Positions 18,516-25,536 of a DNA stretch of 25,536 bases are shown here, in pieces. The notes under the pieces were generated by a model. That model ran no database searches. It worked only from the letters and a program-made list of their open reading frames with translations, and had not been told where the DNA came from. The stretch is from a virus. Every line of letters begins with the position of its first letter. The first letter of the stretch is position 1. The position numbers and the translations under genes were made by a program. Location: IMG/VR virus record IMGVR_UViG_3300025133_007152, positions 1 to 25,536 of that record; one strand, given 5' to 3'.

Positions 18516-19476
18516 TTTTCTTTAACCCCTCTGCTATTTTAGAATCTAAATCTCCTTTGCGATGCTTTGTAGCGCCTTCATCAAGAGAAAACCAGCCTGG
18601 AGTAGGTTTAGAAGCTTTACCATCTTTATAATATTGCTCTGTAAGCCCATACTCTGATACTATACCTTCATCATATAAAAGCTTAAATTCACATGATTGG
18701 AAAGGCTTGGTAATTTTATTCTTAACAGCCTTTAATGTACCTGTAATACCTAGTGGGTTTTTACGCTCATCAAACATTTGGTCGCTTTTACCTGATGCGG
18801 TCTCTAATGAAGTACCGCAATAATATAGAAGTGCTTTTCCCCCTCCTGCTCTAGTACGAGGGTCCCCGAACATTACTCCGACTTTACTTCTAACTTGATT
18901 GATAATGATTAATCCCGCCTTGTATTTACGTAATAGAGGGTTAATTCTCCTCAAACATTGACCTGCTACTTTAGCCCTAAGAGCTCCACCCATCTCTGAA
19001 TTCTTACCGAAATCATCGTCCATTTCCTTTTTTGTGGGGGATGTTCCAATGGAATCATACCCAATCATAATAGGAGTATCTTTATCCTTCTTACGAATAG
19101 CTTTAATAACCTTTTCAATAGTTTCAAAGCAATCTTCTAAAGATTCTGGGTTGGTGTAAATTAGCTTTTTGGAGTCAAGTCCAAGTTTTTCGGCGAAGGA
19201 TGGTGAGTAAGCATGTTCGTTATCCACCATAACAGTGTGGAACCCTTCTCGTTGAGCTCCGATGAACGCGTGTGTAAGAAACACCGTCTTTGCGCTCGAG
19301 CTCTCTCCGTAGATCTCTGTAATCGAACCGATGGGGTAACCGCCATTATAATCTCCTGAAATAATTTTATTAAGGGCATATGAGCCCGAGTCTACGTATC
19401 CGTAGATTTTGCTTTCATCAGCTAAGATGGCAGCATTATCAAGTTGTTTACATATATCGTCTAAGAATGATGTCAT
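18502..19476 (-). CDS. RecA/UvsX-like recombinase
   Basis: The protein is 324 residues. Walker A lies at residues 57-64 as GESSSAKT, with Ala in place of the usual Gly before Lys-Thr, similar in spirit to the altered loop of T4 UvsX. The Walker B-like strand IMIGYDSIGTS, LIIINQVRSKVG (with the terminal Gln of the RecA L1/L2 region) and RAGGGKALLYY follow in family order. It catalyses ATP-dependent strand exchange and supports phage recombination and replication. Length fits phage RecA (320-390). It is preceded by a CTATAATATA box and overlaps the RmlC-like gene. Confidence 0.9.
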   Translation of the reverse strand: MTSFLDDICKQLDNAAILADESKIYGYVDSGSYALNKIISGDYNGGYPIGSITEIYGESSSAKTVFLTHAFIGAQREGFHTVMVDNEHAYSPSFAEKLGLDSKKLIYTNPESLEDCFETIEKVIKAIRKKDKDTPIMIGYDSIGTSPTKKEMDDDFGKNSEMGGALRAKVAGQCLRRINPLLRKYKAGLIIINQVRSKVGVMFGDPRTRAGGGKALLYYCGTSLETASGKSDQMFDERKNPLGITGTLKAVKNKITKPFQSCEFKLLYDEGIVSEYGLTEQYYKDGKASKPTPGWFSLDEGATKHRKGDLDSKIAEGLKKNENI

Positions 19477-19478
19477 AC

Positions 19479-19488
19479 TATATTATAG
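19479..19488 (-). promoter_or_regulatory. CTATAATATA box before the recombinase gene
   Basis: The minus strand reads CTATAATATAGTATG with ATG at 19476. Its first bases also encode the end of the upstream HAD gene (CTA TAA = Leu, stop), so the element is part coding. AAAAGGA precedes it by one base but is 12 or more bases from the ATG. The repeated motif at four loci suggests function. Coincidence of AT-rich stop/start junctions is the alternative. Confidence 0.35.
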
Positions 19489-19833
19489 TCCTTTTTTGGA
19501 ATTTTGAAGGAAGGGTCCTTTATTATTTTCCCAATCACGAGAATTTAAAACTTTATCATCTATGAAAATATCAAAATGAGGCTTGTCTAGTTTAAGTTGC
19601 TGGTATTTACATCCCCAAGTTGAAAGTTGAGTTTCTGTCAATTTAGTATGGTCTATCCCGGACACAGCTCCTCGAGCGGTCCAGTAAATTATCGTATGTC
19701 CGTTTTCATATAATTCGTTAACTCGTTTAATATTTTCCATTAAAGGTAGCGCGAGAGAGTAATCAGGAATCTCCCCTGAAGTTGTCTCCTTGTAAAAGCA
19801 AATAGTATCGTCTATATCCACATAAATAATCAT
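19483..19833 (-). CDS. HAD-superfamily phosphatase-like protein
   Basis: This is a 116-residue protein. The N-terminal VDIDDTI motif (D6-x-D8-x-T) is the HAD nucleophile/acid pair, WTARG is the second motif, and FIDDKVLN holds the acidic metal-binding site. Small HADs of this type are frequent in capsule and LPS gene clusters, where they dephosphorylate sugar phosphates. It overlaps the sialyltransferase-like gene by 4 bases and is thus likely part of the glycan pathway, possibly acting on a nonulosonate or heptose intermediate. Confidence 0.8.
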   Translation of the reverse strand: MIIYVDIDDTICFYKETTSGEIPDYSLALPLMENIKRVNELYENGHTIIYWTARGAVSGIDHTKLTETQLSTWGCKYQQLKLDKPHFDIFIDDKVLNSRDWENNKGPFLQNSKKGL

Positions 19834-20519
19834 GGTAACTTAGGGATTAGTACTTCATTCCCCTCCATTTGAAAAGACGTAAAAGGGTTAAGGGAGTAGA
19901 TATTAGTATTGTAAACCTCTAAAAGTTTTTCTTTTACTTGTATAGTATGGGGTGCCATTCTCTCTATAAATTTAAAGTACTCAGACTTAAAATCTTGCGA
20001 AGATGTAGTATTTAAAGCAGTTACTTCTTTTGAATTTTCATAATAGCCTTTAAACGTATAATTATTATTAACTAACCCACAATCATGACCGCACAGTATA
20101 ATATTCTTAGCGCCCATATACGCCGCTATATGCATTGCACTTGTAATAGTACTATAACTTACTATAATCTTATCACTATTCTTTTGTATTGTATGTAATA
20201 ATGGTTCTTGATTGGGTTTGTCGGGATGCTCAAAAATCCAGTAATCTCCATGTAGTGAATTTTCTCGTTGCCAAGTATCCCCACAATTATGCTTAGATAT
20301 TATTAGTTTAGCGTTTTTCGTATCCACTTTAGAAAAACCGATAGAATCTTTACTTACAATATAAGAACAATCGTATTTCATAGAAACTCTGTTTAATCCT
20401 ATAGTAATTTTCCCCTCGAAGAATGAAGGATCTATAAAGTCCATCGAAGCCCCAGCCCCGATAATCCAAATATCAGCACTTTTATGAATATCTTTAAATT
20501 CTTTAATTGATTTTTTCAT
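19830..20519 (-). CDS. MptE/DUF115- or GT42-like transferase
   Basis: This 229-residue protein begins with a Rossmann-like IWIIGAGASMDFIDPS, comparable to the GxGPSL motif of MptE-like (DUF115) proteins and GT42 sialyltransferases (Cst type). A central TITSAMHIAAYMGAKNIILC followed by GHDCG resembles the second donor-binding half of those families (TSG-x-x-M...L-x-G-x-D). Given a NeuA/NeuB pair three genes upstream, transfer of a CMP-activated nonulosonic acid is the most attractive reading. A motility-accessory-factor-like glycosyltransferase is the alternative. No TM segments. The substrate is not shown. Confidence 0.55.
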   Translation of the reverse strand: MKKSIKEFKDIHKSADIWIIGAGASMDFIDPSFFEGKITIGLNRVSMKYDCSYIVSKDSIGFSKVDTKNAKLIISKHNCGDTWQRENSLHGDYWIFEHPDKPNQEPLLHTIQKNSDKIIVSYSTITSAMHIAAYMGAKNIILCGHDCGLVNNNYTFKGYYENSKEVTALNTTSSQDFKSEYFKFIERMAPHTIQVKEKLLEVYNTNIYSLNPFTSFQMEGNEVLIPKLP

Positions 20520-20520
20520 T

Positions 20521-21129
20521 TTATTTAAGTTTTTTTAGTATAAGACCATGTGGGTTTATATGTTTAATATATTTAAACCCTACTGCCTCACATTGGGATA
20601 CCCACCATTTAGTAGGTTTGACGGTTAAATGCAAATGACCTGTCCTATCCTGAAAGGGGTAAGGCGCTAAAACTGCGAAATGATTAGGTTTTAAGACTCT
20701 ATAAATCTCAGTAAGAGCGGAAATAACATCAGAAGTGTGTAAATGCTCTAAAACATCTATAGAAGTTACTAGTTCAAAAGTGTTAGAAGGGTAAGGATAC
20801 TTTTCCGCTGCAGAATTTTTAATACAGTTAATTCCATTCTTATTTGCTTGTTCTATACTTTTATCCACAATATCCATACCATGTACTTCTATACCCATAT
20901 TAATTGCTTTTTTAAGAACTCCACATGACCCACAACCAACGTCTAGCCATTTATCCCCCTTACTCACCAAATCTATACAAGTTGGGTAATATAAACCTAA
21001 ATGAATTCCAGGTGATACATAATTTATATCATTATAGAATTTATCATAATTTACTTCCATATCGGAAGAGTATTTACTTAAAGATTTTTTAATATCTTTA
21101 ATTCCTTTATGTGGATTTTTAGGTGTCAT
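20521..21129 (-). CDS. Class I SAM-dependent methyltransferase
   Basis: This is a 202-residue protein. The SAM motif I is WLDVGCGSCGVLKKA, followed by an acidic residue in VHGMDIV, then LVTSIDVLEHLHT as motif III and a YRVLKPNHFAVLAP strand (motif IV-like). The order and spacing are those of type 11/23-like methyltransferases used for sugar or small-molecule modification. It lies between the GT42-like and pyruvyl-transferase genes and so probably methylates the glycan or a sugar precursor. The acceptor is unknown. Confidence 0.8.
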   Translation of the reverse strand: MTPKNPHKGIKDIKKSLSKYSSDMEVNYDKFYNDINYVSPGIHLGLYYPTCIDLVSKGDKWLDVGCGSCGVLKKAINMGIEVHGMDIVDKSIEQANKNGINCIKNSAAEKYPYPSNTFELVTSIDVLEHLHTSDVISALTEIYRVLKPNHFAVLAPYPFQDRTGHLHLTVKPTKWWVSQCEAVGFKYIKHINPHGLILKKLK

Positions 21130-22176
21130 TTATTTTAAAATTTTGGTACTAATATTTTTAAGCTTTGAGAAGATTGAATCCTTGTTTAAATCTACGTAGT
21201 TTTCGATTTCATATTCATTGATATCCTCAAGAAAATATTTAAGCTTATCGTGGCTAATTAAACTGATTATTTTGCACCCAGCAGCATGCCCAATCATTTG
21301 GCTATGTCCCGCCATGCACAAAAGGACATCTATGTTTTTAAAGTTATTTAGAATATCATATTCTTTTGCTTGGCAATTTTTAATTATTTCAGGGTTAATA
21401 CCCTTATCTGTAAGATATCTTAATAAAGAGATATTTCTAGTCTCATGCATTAAGTATTTAACATTAATATTATGCGATTCTTTCATATACACTATAAATT
21501 TATACAATTCATTGTATACTTTAGATTTTGATGTATTATAAAATCTTCTCCATTCTCTATCCTCTTTTATCTCAATAGCCCAAGTTTTGGGGGCTTTAGA
21601 GGCTATATCTACGGTGCTTATCCTTTTCTGAGTATAAGATACGGTAGGACATATTTGGAATTTAATTTTTGATATGGAAGAAGGGTTTAATATCTTAGAT
21701 AACTGTGCGATATCTCCTTTGTGTCTAACTGAAAAATAATCGGCTTTAGATATTAATAATTCCATATGCTTTTTAAATAATTCAAGTCTGCCTTCTATAA
21801 TCTTATTAGAATCTCTATAGGGCATTTCTACTGTCTGATGGTAAAATAAATTATATCCAATAGATACAACATAAATAGGGATTTTTAATGAATTTAAATT
21901 TTCAACTGAAATGTTCCACTGCCATGCGGATAACATATTGGGAGCGGTGTCAGGCAAGCATAACCCTCCACCTCCGATTACAAGATAATCAAAATTATTA
22001 TTAATATACTCTATATCTTCTGTTTTAAAAATATCCCGGCAAGATTTAGAAGCCCACTGTATTTGAGGGCATGAATCTTTAATATAATCTGCGAACCATT
22101 CTTTAGTAGCATTCCCAAGTAAATTATCTCCAGCATTATCCGCGGAGACTCCCCATAAATGAAGTGCTTTTTTCAT
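21130..22176 (-). CDS. Polysaccharide pyruvyl-transferase family protein
   Basis: The protein is 348 residues. An N-terminal motif WGVSADNAGDNLLG and a first-domain FDYLVIGGGGLCLPDT, then IYVVSIGYNLFYHQ and SVRHKGDI, match the pyruvyl-transferase (CsaB/WcaK/GumL-like) superfamily with a GT-B-like fold. The family adds ketal pyruvate from phosphoenolpyruvate to sugars, or is used in other glycan modifications. It overlaps the NeuB-type gene by 4 bases. Decoration with pyruvate would add negative charge to the glycan. The specific acceptor is unknown. Confidence 0.75.
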   Translation of the reverse strand: MKKALHLWGVSADNAGDNLLGNATKEWFADYIKDSCPQIQWASKSCRDIFKTEDIEYINNNFDYLVIGGGGLCLPDTAPNMLSAWQWNISVENLNSLKIPIYVVSIGYNLFYHQTVEMPYRDSNKIIEGRLELFKKHMELLISKADYFSVRHKGDIAQLSKILNPSSISKIKFQICPTVSYTQKRISTVDIASKAPKTWAIEIKEDREWRRFYNTSKSKVYNELYKFIVYMKESHNINVKYLMHETRNISLLRYLTDKGINPEIIKNCQAKEYDILNNFKNIDVLLCMAGHSQMIGHAAGCKIISLISHDKLKYFLEDINEYEIENYVDLNKDSIFSKLKNISTKILK

Positions 22177-22997
22177 TTCCGTAAACTACTTCTCTTAGAC
22201 AGCTCAGATGGATATAATACTCTTTCGCTATTTATAGGTCCTAATGCTCTTTCAATGTCACGAATACCTTTAACAAGTTTTGTTATTCCTTGAGGTTCCA
22301 ATGATGCTAAATGATCGCTACCCCACATAGTTCTGTCTAGCGTTATATGCCTTTCAATCCATGTTACTCCCATAGGTACAGTCGCAAAAGTTGTAACTAG
22401 ACCATATTCATGTCCACTATACCCAATATCTTTACTCGGATTTTGTGAACTTAAAGTATGGATATAATTTAAATTTAGCTCGGGTAAAGGTGACGGGTAA
22501 GTTGAATTCGTGTGCATAATAACGTCCGGATTACATACTTCGATACACTTGTCAATCTCTTCTTGTGTACTCATCCCTGTAGAAATTATTAATGTTTGAA
22601 AAATCTCTCTAGCGGTTTTGCATAACTCTAAGTCAGTAATTAAAGCTGAGGGGATTTTAGCAGTATTTGCGTATTTGCTCATAAAATGGCAAGATGGAAT
22701 ATCCCATACAGATGCGAACCATTGAATATTTTTGGATTGGCAATATTTAGATATTTCGATATATTCAGCGTCTTCAAATTCAATTTTCTTTTTATAATCT
22801 AAATAAGACATTTCACCCCAAGGGGTATCTCTTCTCTTTTCTTTTTGGGAATCGGGGACACATATATCTGGATCGCGTTTTTGGAATTTAACATAATCAC
22901 ATCCTGCAAGAGTGGCTATGTCTATTAAGTCTTTTGCTAGTTGGACGCTACCGTTATGGTTAATGCCAATTTCAGCTATTATTTTTATAGGTGTCAT
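22173..22997 (-). CDS. neuB: NeuB-type nonulosonate synthase lacking SAF domain
   Basis: This is a 274-residue protein with all core motifs of the family: AEIGINHNG, KFQKRDPD, STGMSTQEE, STYPSPLPELNLN, GYSGHEYGL and ERHITLDRTMWGSDH followed by SLEP. It condenses phosphoenolpyruvate with an N-acetylated hexosamine (NeuNAc, legionaminate or pseudaminate type). Bacterial enzymes are about 340-350 residues with a C-terminal SAF domain that closes the partner's active site. Here the protein ends at SKRSSLRK just where SAF begins, and the stop overlaps the next ATG. The truncation is therefore genuine and not a window edge. Which acid is made cannot be told from this window. Confidence 0.85.
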   Translation of the reverse strand: MTPIKIIAEIGINHNGSVQLAKDLIDIATLAGCDYVKFQKRDPDICVPDSQKEKRRDTPWGEMSYLDYKKKIEFEDAEYIEISKYCQSKNIQWFASVWDIPSCHFMSKYANTAKIPSALITDLELCKTAREIFQTLIISTGMSTQEEIDKCIEVCNPDVIMHTNSTYPSPLPELNLNYIHTLSSQNPSKDIGYSGHEYGLVTTFATVPMGVTWIERHITLDRTMWGSDHLASLEPQGITKLVKGIRDIERALGPINSERVLYPSELSKRSSLRK

Positions 22998-23598
22998 AAT
23001 CTAAGTTATAGTCGATGTCTAATACATCAGGTATTGGGAAAAATACAGTATTTTCATTATAGAGATTATCATTTAATTTTGATATCTCATCTCTTTTAAA
23101 GATAGAAATAAAATGACTAACCTCAAAGCATTTAGGATAATCCTGTCTTCGGTATAAATTGTGGGGGGTAATTTGTGACCCTTTGCACAATGGCTCTTCT
23201 TTAAGTGTTAAAAATGGATGAACTTTTAAATCTTTACGGCATAACAAGCTATTAGCTTTTTGGTCTTGAAGGAATTGAATAGCATTTTGAATATCCTGAA
23301 GTTTCCTTTGAGGGTAGGTAAGATATAAAACTGAAATTAAATTAGTAGTAACTTCCATTGAATCTATTACGTCTAATATTACATCTTTAGTTGATATTTT
23401 ATCCCCTTTCAGATGTGGTGGTCTATTATGAATTTTAATATTGTTAGAATCACAGAATTCTTTTATAACCTCATCATCTGTACTAATAATTAAATTGTCT
23501 TTTATTTCTTTAAGATATTTATGTTCATACATTAAAATTCTATTTTTAAAAGGAAATCCTTTAGACCCCCTTCGGGCGGGGATAATATAAGTAATCAT
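22972..23598 (-). CDS. neuA: CMP-nonulosonate cytidylyltransferase (NeuA-like)
   Basis: This is a 208-residue protein. The N-terminus IIPARRGSKGFPFKNR is the cytidylyltransferase signature (ARxGSK, KN). NLIISTDDEVIKEF and LYLTYPQR follow in the family order, with an ILDVID segment and a C-terminal LDIDYNLDYD that matches the IDT/D segments of NeuA-type enzymes. It activates a nonulosonic acid with CTP. It is slightly shorter than usual (about 225), with a reduced region after the KN motif. It overlaps NeuB by 26 bases, so the pair is translationally linked. Confidence 0.85.
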   Translation of the reverse strand: MITYIIPARRGSKGFPFKNRILMYEHKYLKEIKDNLIISTDDEVIKEFCDSNNIKIHNRPPHLKGDKISTKDVILDVIDSMEVTTNLISVLYLTYPQRKLQDIQNAIQFLQDQKANSLLCRKDLKVHPFLTLKEEPLCKGSQITPHNLYRRQDYPKCFEVSHFISIFKRDEISKLNDNLYNENTVFFPIPDVLDIDYNLDYDTYKNNS

Positions 23599-24194
23599 CG
23601 GTGTTCCCCTAAAATTTTGGGGATATATTTTACATTGTATTTGTTGGCAAAATATGGATACATAACTCCATCACTTTGCTCTCTTTTATCTTTCCAGCCT
23701 TCCTCAGATCTCCATAATAAGGTTTTCATTACTAACTGCACACAATCTATATTTCCATACACTGCAGGATTACCGGTAAGGGTAACGCTTTTAGATATAT
23801 CTCTGGGGGTTGAATAGAACCTAACACCTTTAGACTCTTCCATCCCTATCATTTTAATCGAAAAAACTTGCAAAGGGTCATTATTTTTTTGCAATTCTTC
23901 TAAGGCATCTGAGTATAATATATTATCAGGGTTAAAGTGTATAATATATTCCCCTTTAGCTTCTTGAATACCTAAATCCCGTAAACTATGTCCCCAATCA
24001 TTGTATCTCTTATCTGTACATTTTACCGGAATTGGAAATTCAACTGAATCATCTAAAAGGGGTCCATCGTGGTAGCATAGGATTTCAAAATCTTGGCAAG
24101 TTTGATTTTGTAAACTTTCAATCCCTTCAAGAAATCTCTCGTGTGAAATCACTCCTTGGTAATGAGGAACTATAATGGTAAACTTAGGATTCAT
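23595..24194 (-). CDS. Family 2 glycosyltransferase
   Basis: This is a 199-residue protein with a GT-A fold. FTIIVPHYQGV is the nucleotide-binding start, LQNQTCQDFEILCYHDGP is the conserved second strand, GHSLRDLGIQEAKGEYIIHF precedes NPDN, which takes the place of the DxD motif. No TM segments are seen. It probably transfers a hexose in the surface glycan assembled by this cassette. It overlaps the GT4 gene by 11 bases and NeuA by 4. Donor and acceptor are unknown. The DxD-like element is only partly conserved. Confidence 0.8.
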   Translation of the reverse strand: MNPKFTIIVPHYQGVISHERFLEGIESLQNQTCQDFEILCYHDGPLLDDSVEFPIPVKCTDKRYNDWGHSLRDLGIQEAKGEYIIHFNPDNILYSDALEELQKNNDPLQVFSIKMIGMEESKGVRFYSTPRDISKSVTLTGNPAVYGNIDCVQLVMKTLLWRSEEGWKDKREQSDGVMYPYFANKYNVKYIPKILGEHR

Positions 24195-25341
24195 TTTTAT
24201 TTAAAAGTTGTTTATATAAATCCAACCTAAGGTGTACCACCTTGTTTATATTATAACGTTCATCTACGATTTTTTTCAAATTTCTTCCCATTTCTCTTGC
24301 GTGTTTAGGATCTTTTACACATTTAGAAATAGCTTTAGTCCAATCCGATCTTTTATTTTCTTTGGATATAAGATATCCAGTTACTCCGTCTTTAATAATT
24401 TCGTCGTATGCGCCACAATCAGTAGCAATAAGAGGAATGCCATAACGCCCAGCTTCCATAAGTTTAATTTCAGATTTTGAATCATTAAAGTTGTTCCATT
24501 CTAAGGGTGCGATAGCTACATCAATGTTAAGATACATAGATCCATACCTATCAGTAGGCATAGCTTGGTATACAGCCCAATTTTTATGCTTTTGGGGTCC
24601 TACTAAGATACGGGTATACTCATCCCATACTTTCTGTTGCCAATCCTCAGGTCCTTCGTCCCCTAAAGGAGGTCTACCGTAAAACCCCCATCTAATATTC
24701 TCAGGACCTACTTTAGCATTTACACTAATACCCAGCCCTGGTACTTGTTTAACATCTTGCTCATGGTGGATACCCCCTACCCATCCAATCTTACATGGTT
24801 CCTTTTTGGAAGTTCTATAGTTTTTCGCTAGGTTCCAACAAGGTAAATCAAAATCAATAGCGTTTTTAATTACGGCTAAAGTCCCCCGAACATTTTTTTC
24901 GATACGTTTAGCAAATTTTGCTTGAGTTACTGTAACTAAGTCTGCATTATAATATAATGTTGAGGTAAGTTCACTTAAATCTCTTTCTTTGTAAACTTCA
25001 AACAATCTATGCCCTGGATAAATCTCTGTAAGAAGGTCATCGGTATCGTAATGGATAAAGCAACGGTTTTCTTTTGCTTGTTTAAAAAGCTCAATCATGA
25101 AGTGAGGTCCGAAATTAGAAATATTCTGAGTCATCATAATATCACACCAATCCATATCTTCATGAGTTTCAGCTGACGTATTAGACGTAGGGTTCCAATT
25201 TAAAGGATTTTTGTTGAACCTAATTTCTACTTCATCGCTGCAATATTGTAGAAGTTTCTCAAAAGGCATAATTGCTCTATAATAGCTACAACCGCCGTCA
25301 TTGGCAGGAACTACTAATATCTTTAATTTATCTTTACTCAT
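24184..25341 (-). CDS. Family 4-like glycosyltransferase
   Basis: This is a 385-residue protein with a GT-B fold. The N-terminal KILVVPANDGGCSYYR is the first beta/loop. Then come HYDTDDLLTE, IGWVGGIHHEQD (start of the donor domain) and the C-terminal E-x7-E-type motif in KLMEAGRYGIPLIATDCGAYD with GVTGYLI. It probably adds a sugar to a glycan or lipid carrier. Its start at 25341 overlaps an upstream frame by 8 bases (ATGAGTAA), and no Shine-Dalgarno is visible. Confidence 0.85.
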   Translation of the reverse strand: MSKDKLKILVVPANDGGCSYYRAIMPFEKLLQYCSDEVEIRFNKNPLNWNPTSNTSAETHEDMDWCDIMMTQNISNFGPHFMIELFKQAKENRCFIHYDTDDLLTEIYPGHRLFEVYKERDLSELTSTLYYNADLVTVTQAKFAKRIEKNVRGTLAVIKNAIDFDLPCWNLAKNYRTSKKEPCKIGWVGGIHHEQDVKQVPGLGISVNAKVGPENIRWGFYGRPPLGDEGPEDWQQKVWDEYTRILVGPQKHKNWAVYQAMPTDRYGSMYLNIDVAIAPLEWNNFNDSKSEIKLMEAGRYGIPLIATDCGAYDEIIKDGVTGYLISKENKRSDWTKAISKCVKDPKHAREMGRNLKKIVDERYNINKVVHLRLDLYKQLLNKNES

Positions 25342-25435
25342 TATTAAAAAAAGGACCGCTCTTAAGGATCTGTGAAATTATAGTAATTAAACTAGGTAAT
25401 ACTATCCCTAAAAGCAGCCCAACACAAAAAAATAA
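25334..25435 (-). other. Hydrophobic open frame directly after an amber codon
   Basis: In the same frame as the gene ending at 25436, translation would continue past TAG for 33 codons: LFFCVGLLLGIVLPSLITII followed by SQILKSGPFFNNE and a TAA that overlaps the next start (ATGAGTAA). It is a single hydrophobic helix. No ATG, GTG or TTG is in frame, so readthrough of the amber codon or a rare start would be needed. A chance open frame is possible. Confidence 0.3.
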
Positions 25436-25536
25436 CTATTCTAGACCCTTAAGGTGCGAGAGATAGTCGTCGCCTTCATCTGATTTAGACTCGGTTGACG
25501 TAGATGCAACAGCTTTAACCTGCTCTACGATATCTT
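25436..25536 (-). CDS. C-terminal end of an unidentified protein
   Basis: The last 32 residues of a minus-strand gene enter from the right edge: DIVEQVKAVASTSTESKSDE then GDDYLSHLKGLE and TAG at 25436-25438. The tail is acidic and Ser/Thr-rich, as in linker or flexible C-termini. The start lies outside the window, so function and length cannot be judged. An in-frame hydrophobic frame follows its stop (see 25334-25435). Confidence 0.6.
   Translation of the reverse strand, partial: DIVEQVKAVASTSTESKSDEGDDYLSHLKGLE

Noticed and set aside
19161-19379. Minus-strand frame of 72 codons
   Set aside because: Alternate frame within the RecA-like gene, whose motifs are complete.

Overview
The window looks like an internal segment of a large tailed-phage genome. 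It is AT-rich, every credible gene lies on the minus strand, and genes abut or overlap by 1, 4, 8 or 11 bases. It mixes virion-type proteins, a RecA/UvsX-like recombinase, a DUF3310 protein and many tiny membrane proteins. No integrase, terminase large subunit, portal, capsid, tRNA or CRISPR array is visible, so lifestyle and exact taxon cannot be stated. Lipoprotein-type signals and nonulosonic-acid (sialic-acid-like) enzymes fit a Gram-negative host. Many starts lack a clear Shine-Dalgarno sequence.

Read in the direction of transcription (right to left), the layout is as follows. (1) 25.5-19.5 kb is a glycan cassette: a GT4 and a GT2 glycosyltransferase, a CMP-nonulosonate cytidylyltransferase, a NeuB-type synthase without its SAF domain, a polysaccharide pyruvyl-transferase, a methyltransferase, an MptE/GT42-like protein and a HAD phosphatase. 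(2) 19.5-15.2 kb holds a RecA-like recombinase, an RmlC-like cupin, small membrane, zinc and SAP-like proteins, and a single-ring Clp ATPase carrying a ClpC-type VGF loop. (3) 15.2-12.4 kb holds a TM/coiled-coil protein, then rmlA, rmlB and rmlD. With the cupin these could supply dTDP-L-rhamnose. (4) 12.4-10.6 kb holds two paralogous small virion-type proteins and a larger fibre-like protein. (5) 10.6-9.1 kb holds small proteins, a DUF3310 gene and a short nucleotide repeat that is read in two different frames. (6) 9.1-8.2 kb is the only substantial non-coding stretch. It contains a strong terminator, a start-less open frame, a nested hairpin and a 111-nt cloverleaf-like element, plus promoter-like motifs and a putative operator.

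(7) 8.2-4.4 kb is a MoxR/CobS-type AAA+ ATPase, an HExxH metallopeptidase-like CobT-N protein, a Cys/His-cluster protein and a CobT-C/VWA protein. Together they look like a split AAA+/VWA remodelling machine. (8) 4.4-0 kb holds a sigma-70-region-2-like protein and a string of very small proteins, including lipoprotein and TM/coiled-coil neighbours and an Api92/DUF1281-like protein.

The most unusual parts are the split MoxR-peptidase-VWA module, the structured RNA region at 8.7-8.9 kb, the phage Clp unfoldase that appears equipped to dock host ClpP, and the combined rhamnose and nonulosonate pathways. Eight small coding regions (47-80 residues visible, two cut by the window edge or decided by overlap) were read directly from the sequence. 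All functional calls are from motif recognition, without database searches.
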